Origin: Anastatus disparis
Taxonomy: Eukaryota; Arthropoda; Insecta; Hymenoptera; Eupelmidae
Assembly (NCBI GenBank): GCA_017163975.1
Contig: JAFFSR010000307.1
Coordinates: 3,111,001 to 3,175,000, forward strand
Direction: 5' to 3'
Length of the DNA: 64,000 nt
How positions within the stretch are numbered: the stretch's first letter is position 1; each line of letters begins with the position of its first letter. The notes beneath the pieces are model-generated. The model saw nothing but the letters and a program-made list of their open reading frames with translations, was not told where the DNA came from and ran no database searches. Positions 11,367-24,356 of the stretch are shown piece after piece. The position numbers and the translations under genes were made by a program.

Positions 11367-14300
11367 TGCCACCAGATTTTTTTTTCAACAAGTGAGAAGT
11401 TTTTAATCAGTTACACAAACAGGTTATTTTTTTTTATGTTACTTAAAATAAAAAAATTCTAATTTAGGAAAAGTTGCTAATATTATTACTGATAAAAATT
11501 TTAAAGATTTTTAAGAAATGGTTTTACTTTTTGATGGATAATTTGATTGAATGATTTTATTTTTGAAAAAGTTTTTCACATAATAGTTATCTGTAATAAA
11601 AAAATTCTTTTACAATGTTAATTACTTTTTCCTGACATTCGTTTTGAAAGTTTATGCTTAGCAATTTTAAAATTTGGTTGTGACACTGATGATGCTGCTA
11701 TAAATTATTTTGGATGTGTTATAATTAGTGTGCTGCCTCAATTTTCAACTGAAGGATTATAAATTAAGGATATTTTGGATTGAATTGCGGAAATAAAATA
11801 AATGATTAAAGAATTACAATCAACAAATCAATAAATTCAATTATTAATAGTTAAAAAAAATGTTACCATGTCAGTGAGTTTTTTCAACAGGGTTATACAT
11901 AAATTAAATTAATTAAAATCAATATTTTCAATTAATCATATACCTATTTTTTTTTATTAAGAAGATATATTTTTACAAAATATGTAACAGTAAAAGAGTA
12001 GTTCACAGAAAAAAATTGTACTTCGTTAAAAAATTTTATAAATTATAAAAACACAAGTTTTTTAAACTTCATAAAATAATGAATAGCGTACTGTACATAT
12101 TGTTCTTGTAGCAAAAATTCTACATGTAAAAAATGTAATAAGATTAAAATACAAATAACGATTAATTAAACGTATTTATAAATTATAACATAAATTTAGC
12201 AAATGAAATAAAATTTTAGGAAATCCTATTCTAATCTCTGCTGCACTGTAACAATAGTCTCATTCTAATATGAAAAATTGAAAAAAAATTATAAAACTTA
12301 TTCTTTTTTATAACTTTGGCATGAAAATTGCATGAAATAAGCGACAAAATGTTTTTTATTTGAAAAATAGACTTTTCAAATTTTTGGAAATTATATCATA
12401 CAAATTTTCCTGGACATTTTCCGACTTCACCCCCTTTAAATTAATGTTTAGTGACAAAATATATAAAAAAAATTTTTGGAACCGTGGAGTTTAATGTTAC
12501 TATAGCAATCTCCCCTATTTTCCGACCTGACTTTTTCATGTAAGCACCGTTGCGCGGTACTTTCTGAATAAGCGGTTCAATTATTCGTGAAAAATTAAAG
12601 GAAGACCGCAACCAGCCTAAACCATTCTTTTTTTATCAACAGTTGGTGGATTAAAGAATAATTTTAGCTAATTAAAATGTAAAAATTCTTAATTATATTG
12701 GTCACCAATGATTAGTGCAATAAAATAAAAAAAATCATTAAAAATGGCAAAATGAGTTTTTTGCCATTTTCAATGATTTTTTATCTATATATTTCAAAAA
12801 GTATTGAAATATACTATTGCGAGTCAGTCGTACGGCAGATATGAGAGAGAGAGAGAGTCTCGGGCAATGGCGCTATTCGCTACGCTCGTGCGCCAACTTG
12901 CCCTCGTGCGCAATAGTCAACTAAACCTTACTCGTTACACAATATACTATTAATTTACGAATTTAAAATGATATTAATGAAATAAAAAAAGCAAAACTTG
13001 ATTGCTGTAGCTCCAACATCAGATAAATATTACGGAAAGAAACATAATGAATCACCCAAATTCACAATTTTATAAATTACAACTGAATTACTGGAAAAAT
13101 AGTTGCATACAATAGACTTTTCCAAATTTTATGAGTAACGGCTTATAATTGAAATTTCAATGTCGGAACGATTCGAAAAACTTGAAACATTTATCAATTT
13201 TCATTTCATAATAGTTCTTAAACATTCTTTAAAGACCGGAAAAATATTTGTTCCGATTCTTTTAGAAATTTTCGGGTCATTTAAACGAGGATATAACTGA
13301 TGATGATGTAACAAAATTCAACTGCAATAATCACAAATTTTCCAATCGAAAACGTTTCCATAAATAATTTCCATAACTTTATAATTTCCGCGAAAATAAT
13401 CATAATCTTCATAATTCTGCAAAAATGACGATTTATATTGACTTTTTCATAAATTTAAGTAACTTATAGAAATTTTCTCAAATTCAATTTACTCGTTTTT
13501 GTCATAAGAAACGAAAGATAATTAGTCTCAAAGCAGACTCAACGTAGGTAAATATTATTTTTTTATATACGCTTTTCTTATATTCGCCTTCATGTCTGTT
13601 TGCATGTTTGTCTGTCTGTAATCAAATCTTGCGCGCTCGATTTCAGGCACTTTTTGACAGATATAAATTCTGACAATTGGCATAGACTTTGGTCTTGGAT
13701 GACAATACAATAATCAGTTGTCATTTTGGTACCTGGACATCCAGGTCGATGATAATGGGTGTGAAAAGTCATCTCCGAGGAAGTATAAATGGGGAGGCTT
13801 TCTTTGGGTCAAGGCGAGTTTCTCGGGGGTTTTCAGGGTTGCTAAAACCGAATTTGAGATCAAACAATTGACACAAAGTGATGCACGTTGTCCAGAATAC
13901 GCATGGACGTCGTCTCCGAGGAAGTACAAGTGGGGAGGCTTTCTCTGGGTCGAGGTGGGTTCCCCGGGGGATTTCGGGGCTGCTAAAACCTAATTCAAGG
14001 TTTGAAAGTGAATCTTTAATGCATAATAATGATTTAGGATGAAGAGGTCGAACTGGAGTACCAAGTCGCCGATAACGGATGTACCTGAGTGTAATCTTCG
14101 AAAAGTCTGGTTGCAATGTAACTCTAAATGATAATAAAAACAATTTTAACTTAAAAATAGAAAATACAAAATTTTAAAAACATGCTTTAAAAATAAAATA
14201 CAATAATTGAATAAATAGACTAAAAAGTATAAAATAAATAAATTAACTTTTTTTAAATTTTTTAAATAATAGCGCTTATTACCTGTATATCGGAATGATG

Positions 14301-14945
14301 TTTGATGAAAAAATGTTGAAATTATTCACTAATTACAATAGTAATATGCTTTCTCGAAGTTAAATTTCGCTGACATTATTCGAACAAAAAATTCATAAAT
14401 TAGTAGGGATACTACCGCAAATTTATATGCGAAATGATTTGTATGAATGATCTTTATATATGGGTATCGACTACGAGTAAATCAACATATTTCATGGAAC
14501 TTGCATGAATCTTAAACAATTGTTCTTTTAAAATCTTTTTATTTCCGAGTATTTTCCGACCTAATCAAACAACCTTAGAATCGAAATCTAAAAGAATCTC
14601 CAAGTTTCATTTGACGTAGTCCCTGCAAATATCTGTAAACTTCATAATCGGTATGGAAAATTTCAAAATTCATTCATATAGACGATTTCCAGGTAGCCAG
14701 GATCACCTGGATATTGTGAGATGTCATCTCGGGAAACGTACATGTTATTAATAAATAATGGCTAAATTTCAAAAGATATTCTTGTAGACAATGTTTATCT
14801 TACTCGGAACATCCATGTTTGGCTAGATAACATTTGAAACAACTTCAAAGTAGTTATTAAACTATAAGTTGAATTTCAAAAGTTTTAGCTGTAGATGATG
14901 TTTAAGTTGTCATTAACACCTAGGTATCCAAAGACGGCGATCGTG
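11363..14945 (+). mobile_element. Unique core of H1
   Basis: This segment is shared, nearly base for base, with H2 in inverted orientation (47771-49925 and 52905-54316). It is AT-rich apart from 12830-12925 and 13700-14060. The latter holds a 134 bp direct duplication: CTCCGAGGAAGTA...GGGGAGGCTTTC at about 13781 and again at 13915. On the minus strand the duplication gives an open frame of 124 codons (13769-14143) with a repeated motif (DPEKASP/DPKKASP followed by LPRR). In H2 the matching frame is changed and shortened near position 48900. I do not recognise a product and would not call it a gene. Confidence 0.7.
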
Positions 14946-15002
14946 GGTACCACAGCATAATAAATAACTATTTTTTAAATATTGTCTACATCGATAAGGT
15001 AA

Positions 15003-15003
15003 A

Positions 15004-15048
<45 letters not shown>

Positions 15049-15164
15049 TAAATATGTGTTTGTATGTGTGAGCGTGTGCGTGTGCGTATGAGTTGAAATT
15101 AAATGTTCCATATAAACTTGAATAAACCTGAGTGTGTACGTGCGATTCTACATGAAATGTCCCT

Positions 15165-15200
<36 letters not shown>

Positions 15201-15401
15201 TATATCATGCTTGTAAGTCGACATGAAAAGTCCCACGTACATGAACGCGTGTGTGCATGCATGCAAATTGACATGAAACGTCTCATATATATAAACCTAA
15301 GGGTACTTAGATAGGTGTGTACAAGTTGTCATGAAATGTCCCATATATATATAGAAAAACCTGTGCTTGTGAGTACGTGCAAGTTGACATGAAATGTCCC
15401 A

Positions 15402-15435
<34 letters not shown>
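15003..15435 (-). repeat. (TA)n and inverted GGGACATTTCATGTC monomer array in H1
   Basis: (TA)n lies at 15007-15043, followed by about six monomers in the opposite orientation to the left array (GACATGAAATGTCCC reading on the plus strand). H1 is thus bounded internally by arrays that point toward one another. Confidence 0.8.
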
Positions 15436-15444
<9 letters not shown>

Positions 15445-15829
15445 AAATTGCGGGTGAACGTTGTTAATTAAAATATTTTTAATTATTAATTTAAAAGGAA
15501 TTGTTAATTAAATAAAACTCTAATTACGAATTCAAAAAGGATTTGTGAATTAAAATTTATTTAAAGCCCAAAATGATTTAAATATTTGCAACCCTGTTTG
15601 AAACAAAATATTTTTTGAATGACTTTATTGAATTAGCGAAACTTTGGCATATCCTAACCTTTTTAGAATGAAAATATGTTTTGAAAAGCGAATGATAAGG
15701 ATTACTTAATTTTATTGCTAATATAATTTTATTATATAATATATGATCTCATCAAATATTATTTTATATTATCGTTCTTTAAAAATAAACAGTTGTAAAT
15801 AATTTTATTAAGATAAGCCCATATGGAAA

Positions 15830-16010
15830 AAATTTCTGGAAATAATTGTAAATAAGTGTTACTAACTGTAAATAACTGTAAATAACTATAAATATACAGT
15901 TGTTTATATTTATTTACAGTTATTTACATTTATTTATTTTTTTACAATTATTCACATTTATTTACGATTATTTATATTTTTTCATAGTTTTTTACAGTTT
16001 TTTGAAAAAA
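15830..16010. repeat. GTAAATAACT hairpin in the loop of R
   Basis: Repeats of CTGTAAATAACTGTAAATAA on the left are followed by AGTTATTTACATTTATTTA on the right, giving a long imperfect stem around 15895. It forms part of the centre between the two arms of fold-back element R. No gene is seen between 15725 and 16510. Confidence 0.6.
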
Positions 16011-17643
16011 TTACATTTAGTTAAAATGATAAGTATTATAATGCATAAATAAAATTGAAGTTTTAAGGTTCAACATAGACATTTATTTATGATATTTATT
16101 TACAAAATTCAAAAACTAATCATTCATTTCTACCAAATTGAATTCTTTGTCAAATAAAAGAAAGTTTTTTTGCAGTTTGTGTTTTACGGAGAGTCTTGTT
16201 CATTTATCTTTAAAAAAATTTTGTCAAAAAAAATATATTTCAAAATCTTTTCTATTCTTTTTATATTTATGTTTGATTGATAAATCTATATATAACATGA
16301 ATGTAAAATTTCAATTCTGAATAAAAAGATAAATATTAGGAAAATAATAAATTTGAAAAATAGATTTCTACAAATTTTTCAAAAATAATATTATGAATTT
16401 TATTTTATACTCATTACACCAAGATTAAAAAAATTAATTGATTTTTCTCACGTTTTTTTAAAGTCTTATCTTAATAAAATTACTTATGACTGTTTATTTT
16501 TCAAAAACCATAATTATCAATAAAATTAAGTAATCCTTATTATTCGCTTTTGAAAACATTTTCATTTTAAAAAGGTTAGGATATGCCAAAGTTTCGCTAA
16601 TTCAATAAAGTCATTGAAAAAATATTTTGTTTCAAACAAAGAAACGAATAGATTACTTATTTTGCTATAATGGAAATTTAAAAGAAAATAATGAGTTCGC
16701 AAATGATGTAAACTATATTGTTCTCTCTTATAATATTAAATTTTTTACATATTTATGTTTTAAATAAAATAAAACAGTTTTATGTTGAAAAAGTGTTCAT
16801 TTGTAGAAATTGTACATATAAAACAAATTCAATTTGCATTTAAAATTCGAATTTGAAGTTGGCGCGTACCAAACTATACATTAGCATTGATGCCAACTAT
16901 GAAACATGGCTTCTTGCACGGCCATTGTATTCTTACAGCTGATCGCATCTTTTTAGAAAAATGTAATTTTGCTTTTTTGCGATATGATTTATCAAACCAA
17001 GTTTCCGCCCTTCATTTTTCAAAAATAAAATGATCCTGAATAGGAAATTTCCCTACGAAGCACGGTTTTTGAGAAATTTGATTTTTTCGAACTGAGAAAT
17101 TTGTTTTTCTAATTATCTTCGATTAACGCTTTTTTCCGCTAATTTTTAGAGTTTCCGCCCTTCATCGAAATTGAATGAAGTGATCTATAAAAGAAAAACT
17201 CATTCCGATGTATAGTTTTTTCAAAAATTGTAATTTTATAAAACTATAATTTTCGATCGGTAAAGTAGCGTGAAACCATACCCTTAATAATCTGTTTATG
17301 CACTTTCATAAAATGAAATGCAACAAGCGAGATATCATTACGTTTTAATTAAATATTAAATAAAGTTAATCCAATTTTAAATAATAAAAACTAATAATTT
17401 CGTAGAAAAAAATAAAAAATTTTAATCTATAAATTAATACTATAGGTCATGTATAGTAATCAGATGATGCAACTGAAAAAAAATTGTGTTTATCAAAGTT
17501 CTTGTGATTGAATATAGTACGTTATATTTCATTAATTCAATAAAAAAAATATATAAAGACATCCTAATGAACTCGGTATACATTAAACCTTCGTCAGTAT
17601 CGTTGGAGGTTAAAATATACATGGTTACAGTAAGTTCATAATA

Positions 17644-20600
17644 CACTGAGAAAAAAATTTAGTTGAGTCAATGAAATAAATTTAGTTATTAAATATTTTG
17701 TTGATAAAAATTAATTTTGATTGAAGTAATATGCAAGGTTATTAAATCACTGAAATATTTAGTTGGGATAAAAAAAATTGATAACTAAGTTAAAAAAAAT
17801 AAATATTTTTTTTAAATAAAGAAAAATTTATGGTTTCGGTTAAATTATTTGATTGATTTAATCAAATCAATTTCATTAAGGCAGCTGATAAAATTTTATA
17901 AAATATTTATTTGTAACAATAGAATATGTTTGTAAATTATCTATATATTTTGTTACAGTAATTAAATATTTATTTTAGTAAATCGTTTGTTAAATTTACA
18001 AAATCTTTTATAACAATAAAAAAATATTGGTCAATCATCAATATAATATTTGCTTGAATTAACGGTCATCCGATTAAGTTAAAGAAGCTTATATTGTAAA
18101 TAAATGCTTTACTAAGTTAATAACATTGTCATTTAATTAATAATATATGTGATTGTATAAAAAAAAATATTTTGTTGTATATAACACATAAAACTTGATC
18201 AGCATTTCAATAAAAATTACAATTAATTTAAAGAAATCGGTTCCTTAAAATCAATAAATTCGATTTCAATGAATTTACAAAAAGAGAACCAATAAATTAT
18301 TTTTTTAAAGTCAAGAAAGGTGCAACGTAAAATTAGATATCAAATTTTTTTTAAAGAAATATTTATTAAACCGAATATATTTATTCTATTATTTCTATCA
18401 AGTTGTTATTAAAACAAGAATATAATTCACTGATTTAATTAAATATTATATTAACACTTCCATTAAATTACTTTAATGTTCAATAATGTATTACATTATT
18501 TTAGTGAAATATTTATTAAACCAAATATATTTATTTTATTATTTCTATCAAATTGTTATTGAATCAAAAATATATGTCACTGATTTAATTAAATATTGTA
18601 TTAACACTTCTATTGAATTACTTTAATGTTTAATAATATATTTGATTATCTTAATGAAATATTTATTAAACCAAATATATTTATTCTATTATTTCTATCA
18701 AGTTATTATTGAAACAAGAATATATTTCATTGATTCAATTAAATATTATATTAACACTTCCATAAAATTACTTTAATGTTCAATAATATATTTGATTATC
18801 TCAATGAAATTTTTATTAAACTGAATATATTTATTTTATTAATTCTATCAAGTTTTGATTGACATAAGAATATATTTCACTATTCCAATTAAATATTATA
18901 ATACTTCTACTAAATTACTTTGATGTTTAATAATATGTCTAATTATCTTAATAAAATGTTTACTAATTCTAACGTATTTATTCTATTATTTTTATCAAAT
19001 TTTGATTAAAAGAAGAATATATTACATTGATTTAATTAATTATTATATCACCTTTATTAAATTACTTTACTGTTCAATAATATATTTAATTATATTAATG
19101 AAATATTTAATAATGTCAAAATTATTGTTTTATTCTTTCAATAAATTTTGAATAATAACAAAAAGATATTTCATTGTTTTAAATGAATATTGTATGACTT
19201 ATATTAAATTATTTCACTGGCCAATGAAATACCTAATCATTTTAATTCAATATTTAGTTGCTTTGATGAATGTGTTTTTTCTCTTTATGAAATATATGAT
19301 TGATTCTATGAAATATCTCATTGTCTTTTGGTCAAATAATTTGATTGCTATATTATAATTAATTGGATGCATTAAATTAATTAAATTTTTAATTGATTCA
19401 AATATTTGATTTATCTTGTTCTATAAAATTATTTTATTACTTTTATTATTTAATTATATTGCGTCTATGAAATCAGTGATTAATTGAATTAATTATTATT
19501 TTTAACAATTAAATATTTTATTATTTATGTCCCAATTAAATATTTTGTTGTATTAATTAATTTTTTTATCAGATCGATTAAATAATTATTTGATTATCTT
19601 AATGAAATATTTATTGAAACAAGCAGTTATTATTTAATATAGTACATTATTAAACGGGTGTGTAAAGGCTTTATTTACGAAACGAGAAGTTTACAGACCG
19701 AGCCGGAGGCGAGGGCTGTTACGAGTTTCGTAAAAAAGCCCTTACACATCAGTTTCATAATATATTTTATACCACGAGAGCCGAATAATCATATTAAAGT
19801 TATGATTTTGAGGTTAGAGTGGTATAAACATATTTACTAAATCAAATGAAATATAATGTTAAAATTAATATTTAATATTCTTGAAAAATATTTTTTTGTA
19901 TAAGTTATCCTTTATACTCAAACAAACTCATGTTTTAAATACGTGTCTTGCTAAGTGAATAACTTAGCAAAATATGTACTAAAGTTAATAAAAATTACAG
20001 AGAAATCTGATTAAATGCTTGTTAAAATCAAGTAAATCCACTATTTGATTCATCTACATAATTTATTTCATTCAAATAACACATATTTGAACTAAAAGAA
20101 ACATTTATTGTTTTAACAAAATCATTTAGTTCGATGGTTTGATGATACAACCGCTTGGTGGCGTCGTTAATTTTCGATCTCGCAAGCGGTAAGAGGGCTT
20201 CTAAGTTGATATATAAGGAAGTTAAAAATCCAAGATAATACGTAAATTGTAATGCGAGCGAAATTTATTTTAGATTTACTGCGTGTGCGATCACTGTATA
20301 AAGCATACTAATGTTAGTATGTTAATAATTGTTATTCTTTACCATATAAATAAATGGAATCATATTCACCTGTCCTTTAATGAGTCATCAATTCATTGAT
20401 GTTAATAAATAAATGTAAATCACTGAAAGCAAATACTGTTGATTAAAGACAGTATTTGTTCGATTAAAATATCTATAAATCGAATTAATTAAATATTTCT
20501 TTACTTTGAAGGAATATTTTATTTGAGATAACCGAATATTCAATAAATTAAACTTTCATTTGAAAATATAAAATATTGAACTAATTTAATTTCAATATAG

Positions 20601-21098
20601 CATTAATATGATGAAATAATTAATTAGAAAAACAAATGGACATTTTAATTGATAATTTTTTTTATTAAAAGAATGAATTAATTTTATTGAATCAATATTT
20701 GCGACATTTAATAAGTCAAATATTTAATTGAAAATACAAAATATTATTTGATTTAATTTCAACATGTATATTAATGTAATGAAATAATCAATTAGAAAAA
20801 CAAATGGGCGTTTTAATTGATAAAATTTTTTATAAAAACAATGAATTAATTTTATTGAATCAATCTTCGCGACATTTAGTAAGTCAAATATTTATTTGAA
20901 AATACAAAATATTATTTTTAACCAATATTTGTGATGTTTAGTAGAATCAAATATTTATTTAAAAAAATGAAATATTTATTTGACTCAATTAAAATATTTG
21001 TATTAATGTAACAAAATATTTTATGTGCCGCCCGCACCTAAGGGATTTCATTGATTCAATTAAGCCTTACTTAATCCAACTAAATTTTTTTCTCAGTG
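17644..21098 (+). mobile_element. S2: complete CACTGAG-terminal element in the centre of Q
   Basis: Ends are CACTGAGAAAAAAATTTAGT and its inverse, with TA on each side (17642-17643 and 21099-21100). The sequence matches S1 from 3664 to 6665 throughout. It differs by an extra 151 bp unit, an extra segment around 20690-20860 (also present in the left arm of S1) and a 187 bp insertion at 19640. There is no coding region. The segment near 20130-20250 (CGCTTGGTGGCGTCG, GATCTCGCAAGCGG) is the only GC-richer conserved block. Confidence 0.85.
19640..19826. repeat. Small insertion in S2 made of two GC-centred hairpins
   Basis: This stretch is missing from S1 at the matching site (5488). It contains one hairpin with arms GTGTAAAGGC and GCCCTTACAC plus ACGAAAC/GTTTCGT around a loop with CCGAGCCGGAGGCGAGGG. 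A second hairpin has arms TTTATACCAC and GTGGTATAAA. The layout resembles the hairpins at 57090-57602. Confidence 0.65.
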
Positions 21099-21384
21099 TA
21101 TATGAAATAAAAAATAAAAACATAAATTTTTATAATTATACTAATAGAAGATTAATTTCATACTAACTTATGCGCTTTAATAAACTTATACAAATTTATT
21201 TTAACACATTAAAAAAATTAAGTGAATTTGATATTCACAAACGTAAGGGTCTAATAACGATATTTAAATGGTTCAGCACAGCAAAAATTATTGAGGTAAA
21301 TTTAACGATTTAAAAAAATAAGAATACAAATTTGGAGAACATTTCATAACTTTTTAAACAGTATTTTAATTATTACCTATAATA

Positions 21385-21525
21385 AGCGCTTACTATTTAA
21401 GACGTCAGTGACTTACATTCAATTTTTTTATTACAAAAACCATAATAAATACATTTATAAATGTATTTATTATGGTTTTTGTAATAAAAAAATTGAGTGT
21501 TAGTTACTGAGGTCATAAATAGTAA
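21385..21525. repeat. Long perfect palindrome in Q
   Basis: Positions 21420-21495 form a perfect 76 bp palindrome (38 bp arms meeting at ATTTATAAAT). They are framed by imperfect outer arms including CTTACTATTTAAGAC and TCATAAATAGTAAG. Part of the arm is repeated again just downstream (21530-21560). Confidence 0.75.
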
Positions 21526-23604
21526 GCGCATTTATAAATGTATTTATTATGGTTTTTGTGATAATGTATTGATTGGTATTGATAAACACAATTTTTTTTT
21601 CAGTTGCATTATCTGATTACTATACATGACCTATAGTATTAATTTATAGATTAAAATTTTTTATTTTTTTCTACGAAATTATTATTTTATATTATTTTAA
21701 ATTGGATTAACGTTATTTAATATTTAATTAAAACGTAATGAGATTTTGCTTGTTGTATTTCATTTTATAAAAGTGCATAAATAGATTATTAATAGTTATT
21801 GATTAAAAAAACATACTGTTCATATCTACGTAATTTATGATTTTCAATTAGTTTTTAAATTATAATATTGATACATACCTAGCATGAGAAATTATTAATA
21901 TTCAGTATTGCGTAAGTATGATAATTCAGTCATGTGATTAATCACATGACTTATTATGTGATTAATCATATGATTAATCAAGTAAAAAATCATGTCCTAA
22001 AGTCAGGTGATTAATCACCTGAATTTTTTCAGTAGGGGATACATTTTATAATAAGAACAAAATAATTATATCACGTGGTTTTTTAATAATATGAGACCAA
22101 CTGAAAATCTAAAATATAACCTATTTTTTTGGTAGGTCTCATATAATTCAAAAACTTCATGATTAAATTATTTTGTTCTTATTATGAAATTTAACCATTA
22201 TACTAGTATCTAGCGAAGGCTGCCATTTTTTTCGTGTTACACCCAATGGTGTTTACATAAATGATGAAAAACACTATTAGACAAAGACAGATAGTTCGGC
22301 CTCTTCTTAAATCTTTGAATTTTAATAATATTAATTTTATTCAAATATTATTTCATTATATTTAATTAATTTTTAATAAAATAATACACTTGTATGTATG
22401 TATATGAGATATTTCATATTCACTGACAGAGTTAAAAAAAAATTGATAAAATTGAGGGAATACGTTCCAATTGGATCCAAAAATAGAAAAAATAAATTTT
22501 AGGGCTCTAGTTTCAAACCTTTTTTTAAATTGATGTCTTAAAGAATTTTTTCATTCAAACTATCAAACCTAAGTAAAAATTTAATAGAACCATTTTACTT
22601 ATAAATAACATACACTGTTAAAAATATATTATTAAAATTAAGATAAAAGAGACGGAAGCTCATTTCATAAACTTTATTGAATGACATTTAATAAGAATTT
22701 TTTAAAATTTAATATTATTTTAAGTTTTAATACATTTGTATTTGGAAATTGATACAAAAATTGTCAGCACAATAATTTAAAATTTCAATATAATTTTCTT
22801 AATTTCGATAAACTGTATATTAAGTTTAAAAAATTCTATTGAATATAATTTATAAATATTTTTTTTAAACTAAATATTTTTTTGAATTTTAATGTATTGT
22901 AACGTTGGGCAATTTTGCCGACTTCTTTTAAACAAAAAAATTCATATTTATTGTACTGTATATGTTTCGGTGTGAACTCATTTTCTTTTGAAACAAGTAA
23001 TTATTGTACCTTTTAGATAAAATAAAGTAAAATATTTCAGCTGTGCAAACAATCATGACGGGATATTCCAATTTTTGGTACCTGAAAATATTATATAAGA
23101 CTTTACATGTACATACGTAAATATTAGAATTTCCCTGAAAAATTTTACCGTTACTCAAAATTGGAACACCTAGACGAAAACTCATCAAGTAGACGCCAAG
23201 AACAAATACCGTTAATTACCCAAGAAACTTATAATATTTTTTTTTGAAAAATTTATAAAATTTTGTTAATAACAATAAATCTAAAATGTATACTATTTTT
23301 CATCTTTTATCAAACACAAAATTTTATTATAAATAAATAATTTTTTTTCTTTGCTACAAATAAATAGTAAATAAAATATTTAAAAATTAATAAACATCAA
23401 AAAACGTTATTGTTAAATTAAAGTTCTTTTAAACAAATAACAACATTAATAAATAAATAAATATAAAATGAAAACTTGTTATTATGAAAAAAAAAAAAAA
23501 AAATTAACCATAACTTTCGTATAACATTTTTTGCTCCTTATCCTGAGTTAAGAGTCAGCTGTATACCAACACAGTTACCTGTTTTACCGAATCTATTTAA
23601 AATT

Positions 23605-23951
23605 TATTTTTTATAAAAACTAATAGCTTCAGGCAGAAATAAAGAGATGGTTTCGATTCGTGTAATAGAAAGCAATATTTTCTCTGATAAGAATAATTTA
23701 ATTCCACCGCTTTATTTTCAAGAAAAGTTGGAATAATTTGAAAATCCCATTATTTGACACTAATTTCTAATTTTTTAAGTTATTCCAACTTTTCTTAAAA
23801 ACGAAGCAATAAAATTAATTTATACTAATCAAAGAAAATATTACATTTTATTAAACACATCGAAACCATCTCTTTATTTTTGCCTCTTGTTGCTAATTTT
23901 GGGAAAAAAGTCAATTTTTTAATTAGAAAAGGACAGAGATACAGCGGACTC
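23605..23951. mobile_element. F3: TTAA-type fold-back MITE, subtype c, left end lost
   Basis: Palindrome with the subtype c interior: AAAACTAATAGCTT..., GAAAAGTTGGAATAA hairpin, and the outer end TTAGAAAAGGACAGAGATAC followed by TTAA at 23952. The left terminal 35 bp is not recognisable. Only 23 bp separate it from F4, in tail-to-head arrangement. Confidence 0.65.
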
Positions 23952-23974
23952 TTAAGCGTCCTTTTTTTTGTTAA

Positions 23975-24356
23975 GAGAAGGTCACGTATCTTTGTCCTTT
24001 TCTAATAAAAAAAATGATTTTTTTACAAAAACTAATAACTTTAGCAAAAAATGAAGAGAAAGCCGCATCTCGTATCAAAAAAAAGCAATGTTTTCTTTGA
24101 TAAGAAAAAATTAATTTTATTGCTTCGTTTTCAAGAAAATCTTGAAAAACTTAAATCATAGAGGTTAGGGTGGAAAATTTGGTTTTTCAAGGTTTTCTTG
24201 AGAACGAAGCAATAAAATTAATTTTTTCTTATCAAAGAAAATAATGCTTTTTTTTATACAAGAAGCGGCTTTCTCTTCATTTTTTGCTAAAGTTATTAGT
24301 TTTTGTAAAAAAATCATTTTTTTGATTAGAAAAGGATAGAGATACGTGACCTCCTC
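23975..24356. mobile_element. F4: TTAA-type fold-back MITE, subtype c
   Basis: A 382 bp palindrome with ends GAGAAGGTCACGTATC and GATACGTGACCTCCTC, flanked by TTAA at 23971-23974 and 24357-24360. The interior includes CTTCGTTTTCAAGAAAA arms around a GGTTAGGGTGG loop. It is the best preserved subtype c copy; F7 and F8 share the interior. Confidence 0.85.

Larger units (their letters stand above)
8833..15596 (+). mobile_element. H1: hAT-type non-autonomous element with 8 bp target duplication
   Basis: Terminal inverted repeats CAGGGTTGC and GCAACCCTG bound 6,764 bp. A perfect 8 bp direct repeat TTTGAAAC flanks it (8825-8832 and 15597-15604). The pairing arm of R has the single uninterrupted site at 16629-16636. 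Both the 8 bp duplication and CAGGG ends are hallmarks of the hAT superfamily. In order the interior holds a subterminal 81 bp tandem array, a long array of GGGACATTTCATGTC monomers, a 3.6 kb unique core, and a shorter inverted monomer array. No hAT transposase (no DDE or zinc-finger ORF) is visible. It is about 5.6 kb shorter than H2; much of the difference is elements inserted only in H2. Confidence 0.9.
8178..17283. mobile_element. R: TTAA-flanked fold-back element (GGGTATGG ends) split by hAT element H1
   Basis: Ends are GGGTATGGTTTCACGCTAC and its inverse, directly flanked by TTAA at 8174-8177 and 17284-17287. The opposite arm of Q near 21790 has the uninterrupted site with a single TTAA, so a TTAA duplication is supported. 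TTAA targeting is typical of the piggyBac superfamily, although GGG-starting ends are not the usual piggyBac form. Without H1, R is about 2.3 kb: arms 8178-8832 plus 15605-15725, pairing with 16510-17283, around an AT-rich loop. No coding region. Confidence 0.8.
7939..22037. mobile_element. Q: CCCTACT-terminal fold-back element containing R and S2
   Basis: Ends are CCCTACTAAAAAAATTCAGG and its inverted partner ending CAGTAGGG. Next to each end lie self-complementary blocks GATTAATCATATGATTAATC. Beyond these, the left arm (8046-8177) pairs with 21785-21920, and 17288-17500 pairs with 21590-21790. This shows that Q was a fold-back element before R entered one arm at a TTAA and S2 entered its centre. 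The ends match those of V (37042-39272), so Q and V belong to one family. There is no transposase. Confidence 0.75.
7824..22306. mobile_element. F2: TTAA-type fold-back MITE, subtype b, split by element Q
   Basis: The left 115 bp (7824-7938) and right 270 bp (22038-22306) together make one subtype b element like F5 (29094-29474). They share CTGTCCTTGTCTAATAGTG, TTTTTCATCATTT, CCCCCGCTAGATACTAGTAT and the central GGTAGGTCTCAT hairpin. The gap is filled by element Q. TTAA follows the right end at 22307-22310. This is the outermost shell of the nested cluster. Confidence 0.8.

Noticed and set aside
9474..11462. Many overlapping open frames rich in Tyr, Ile, His and Thr
   Set aside because: They are translations of TA and CA microsatellites in the monomer array. 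The same occurs in H2 and around 63000. No domain or start context supports a gene.
22928..23188. 86-residue minus-strand frame in the LTR-like unit
   Set aside because: No recognisable gag, pol or host domain; AT-rich composition makes frames of this length expected.
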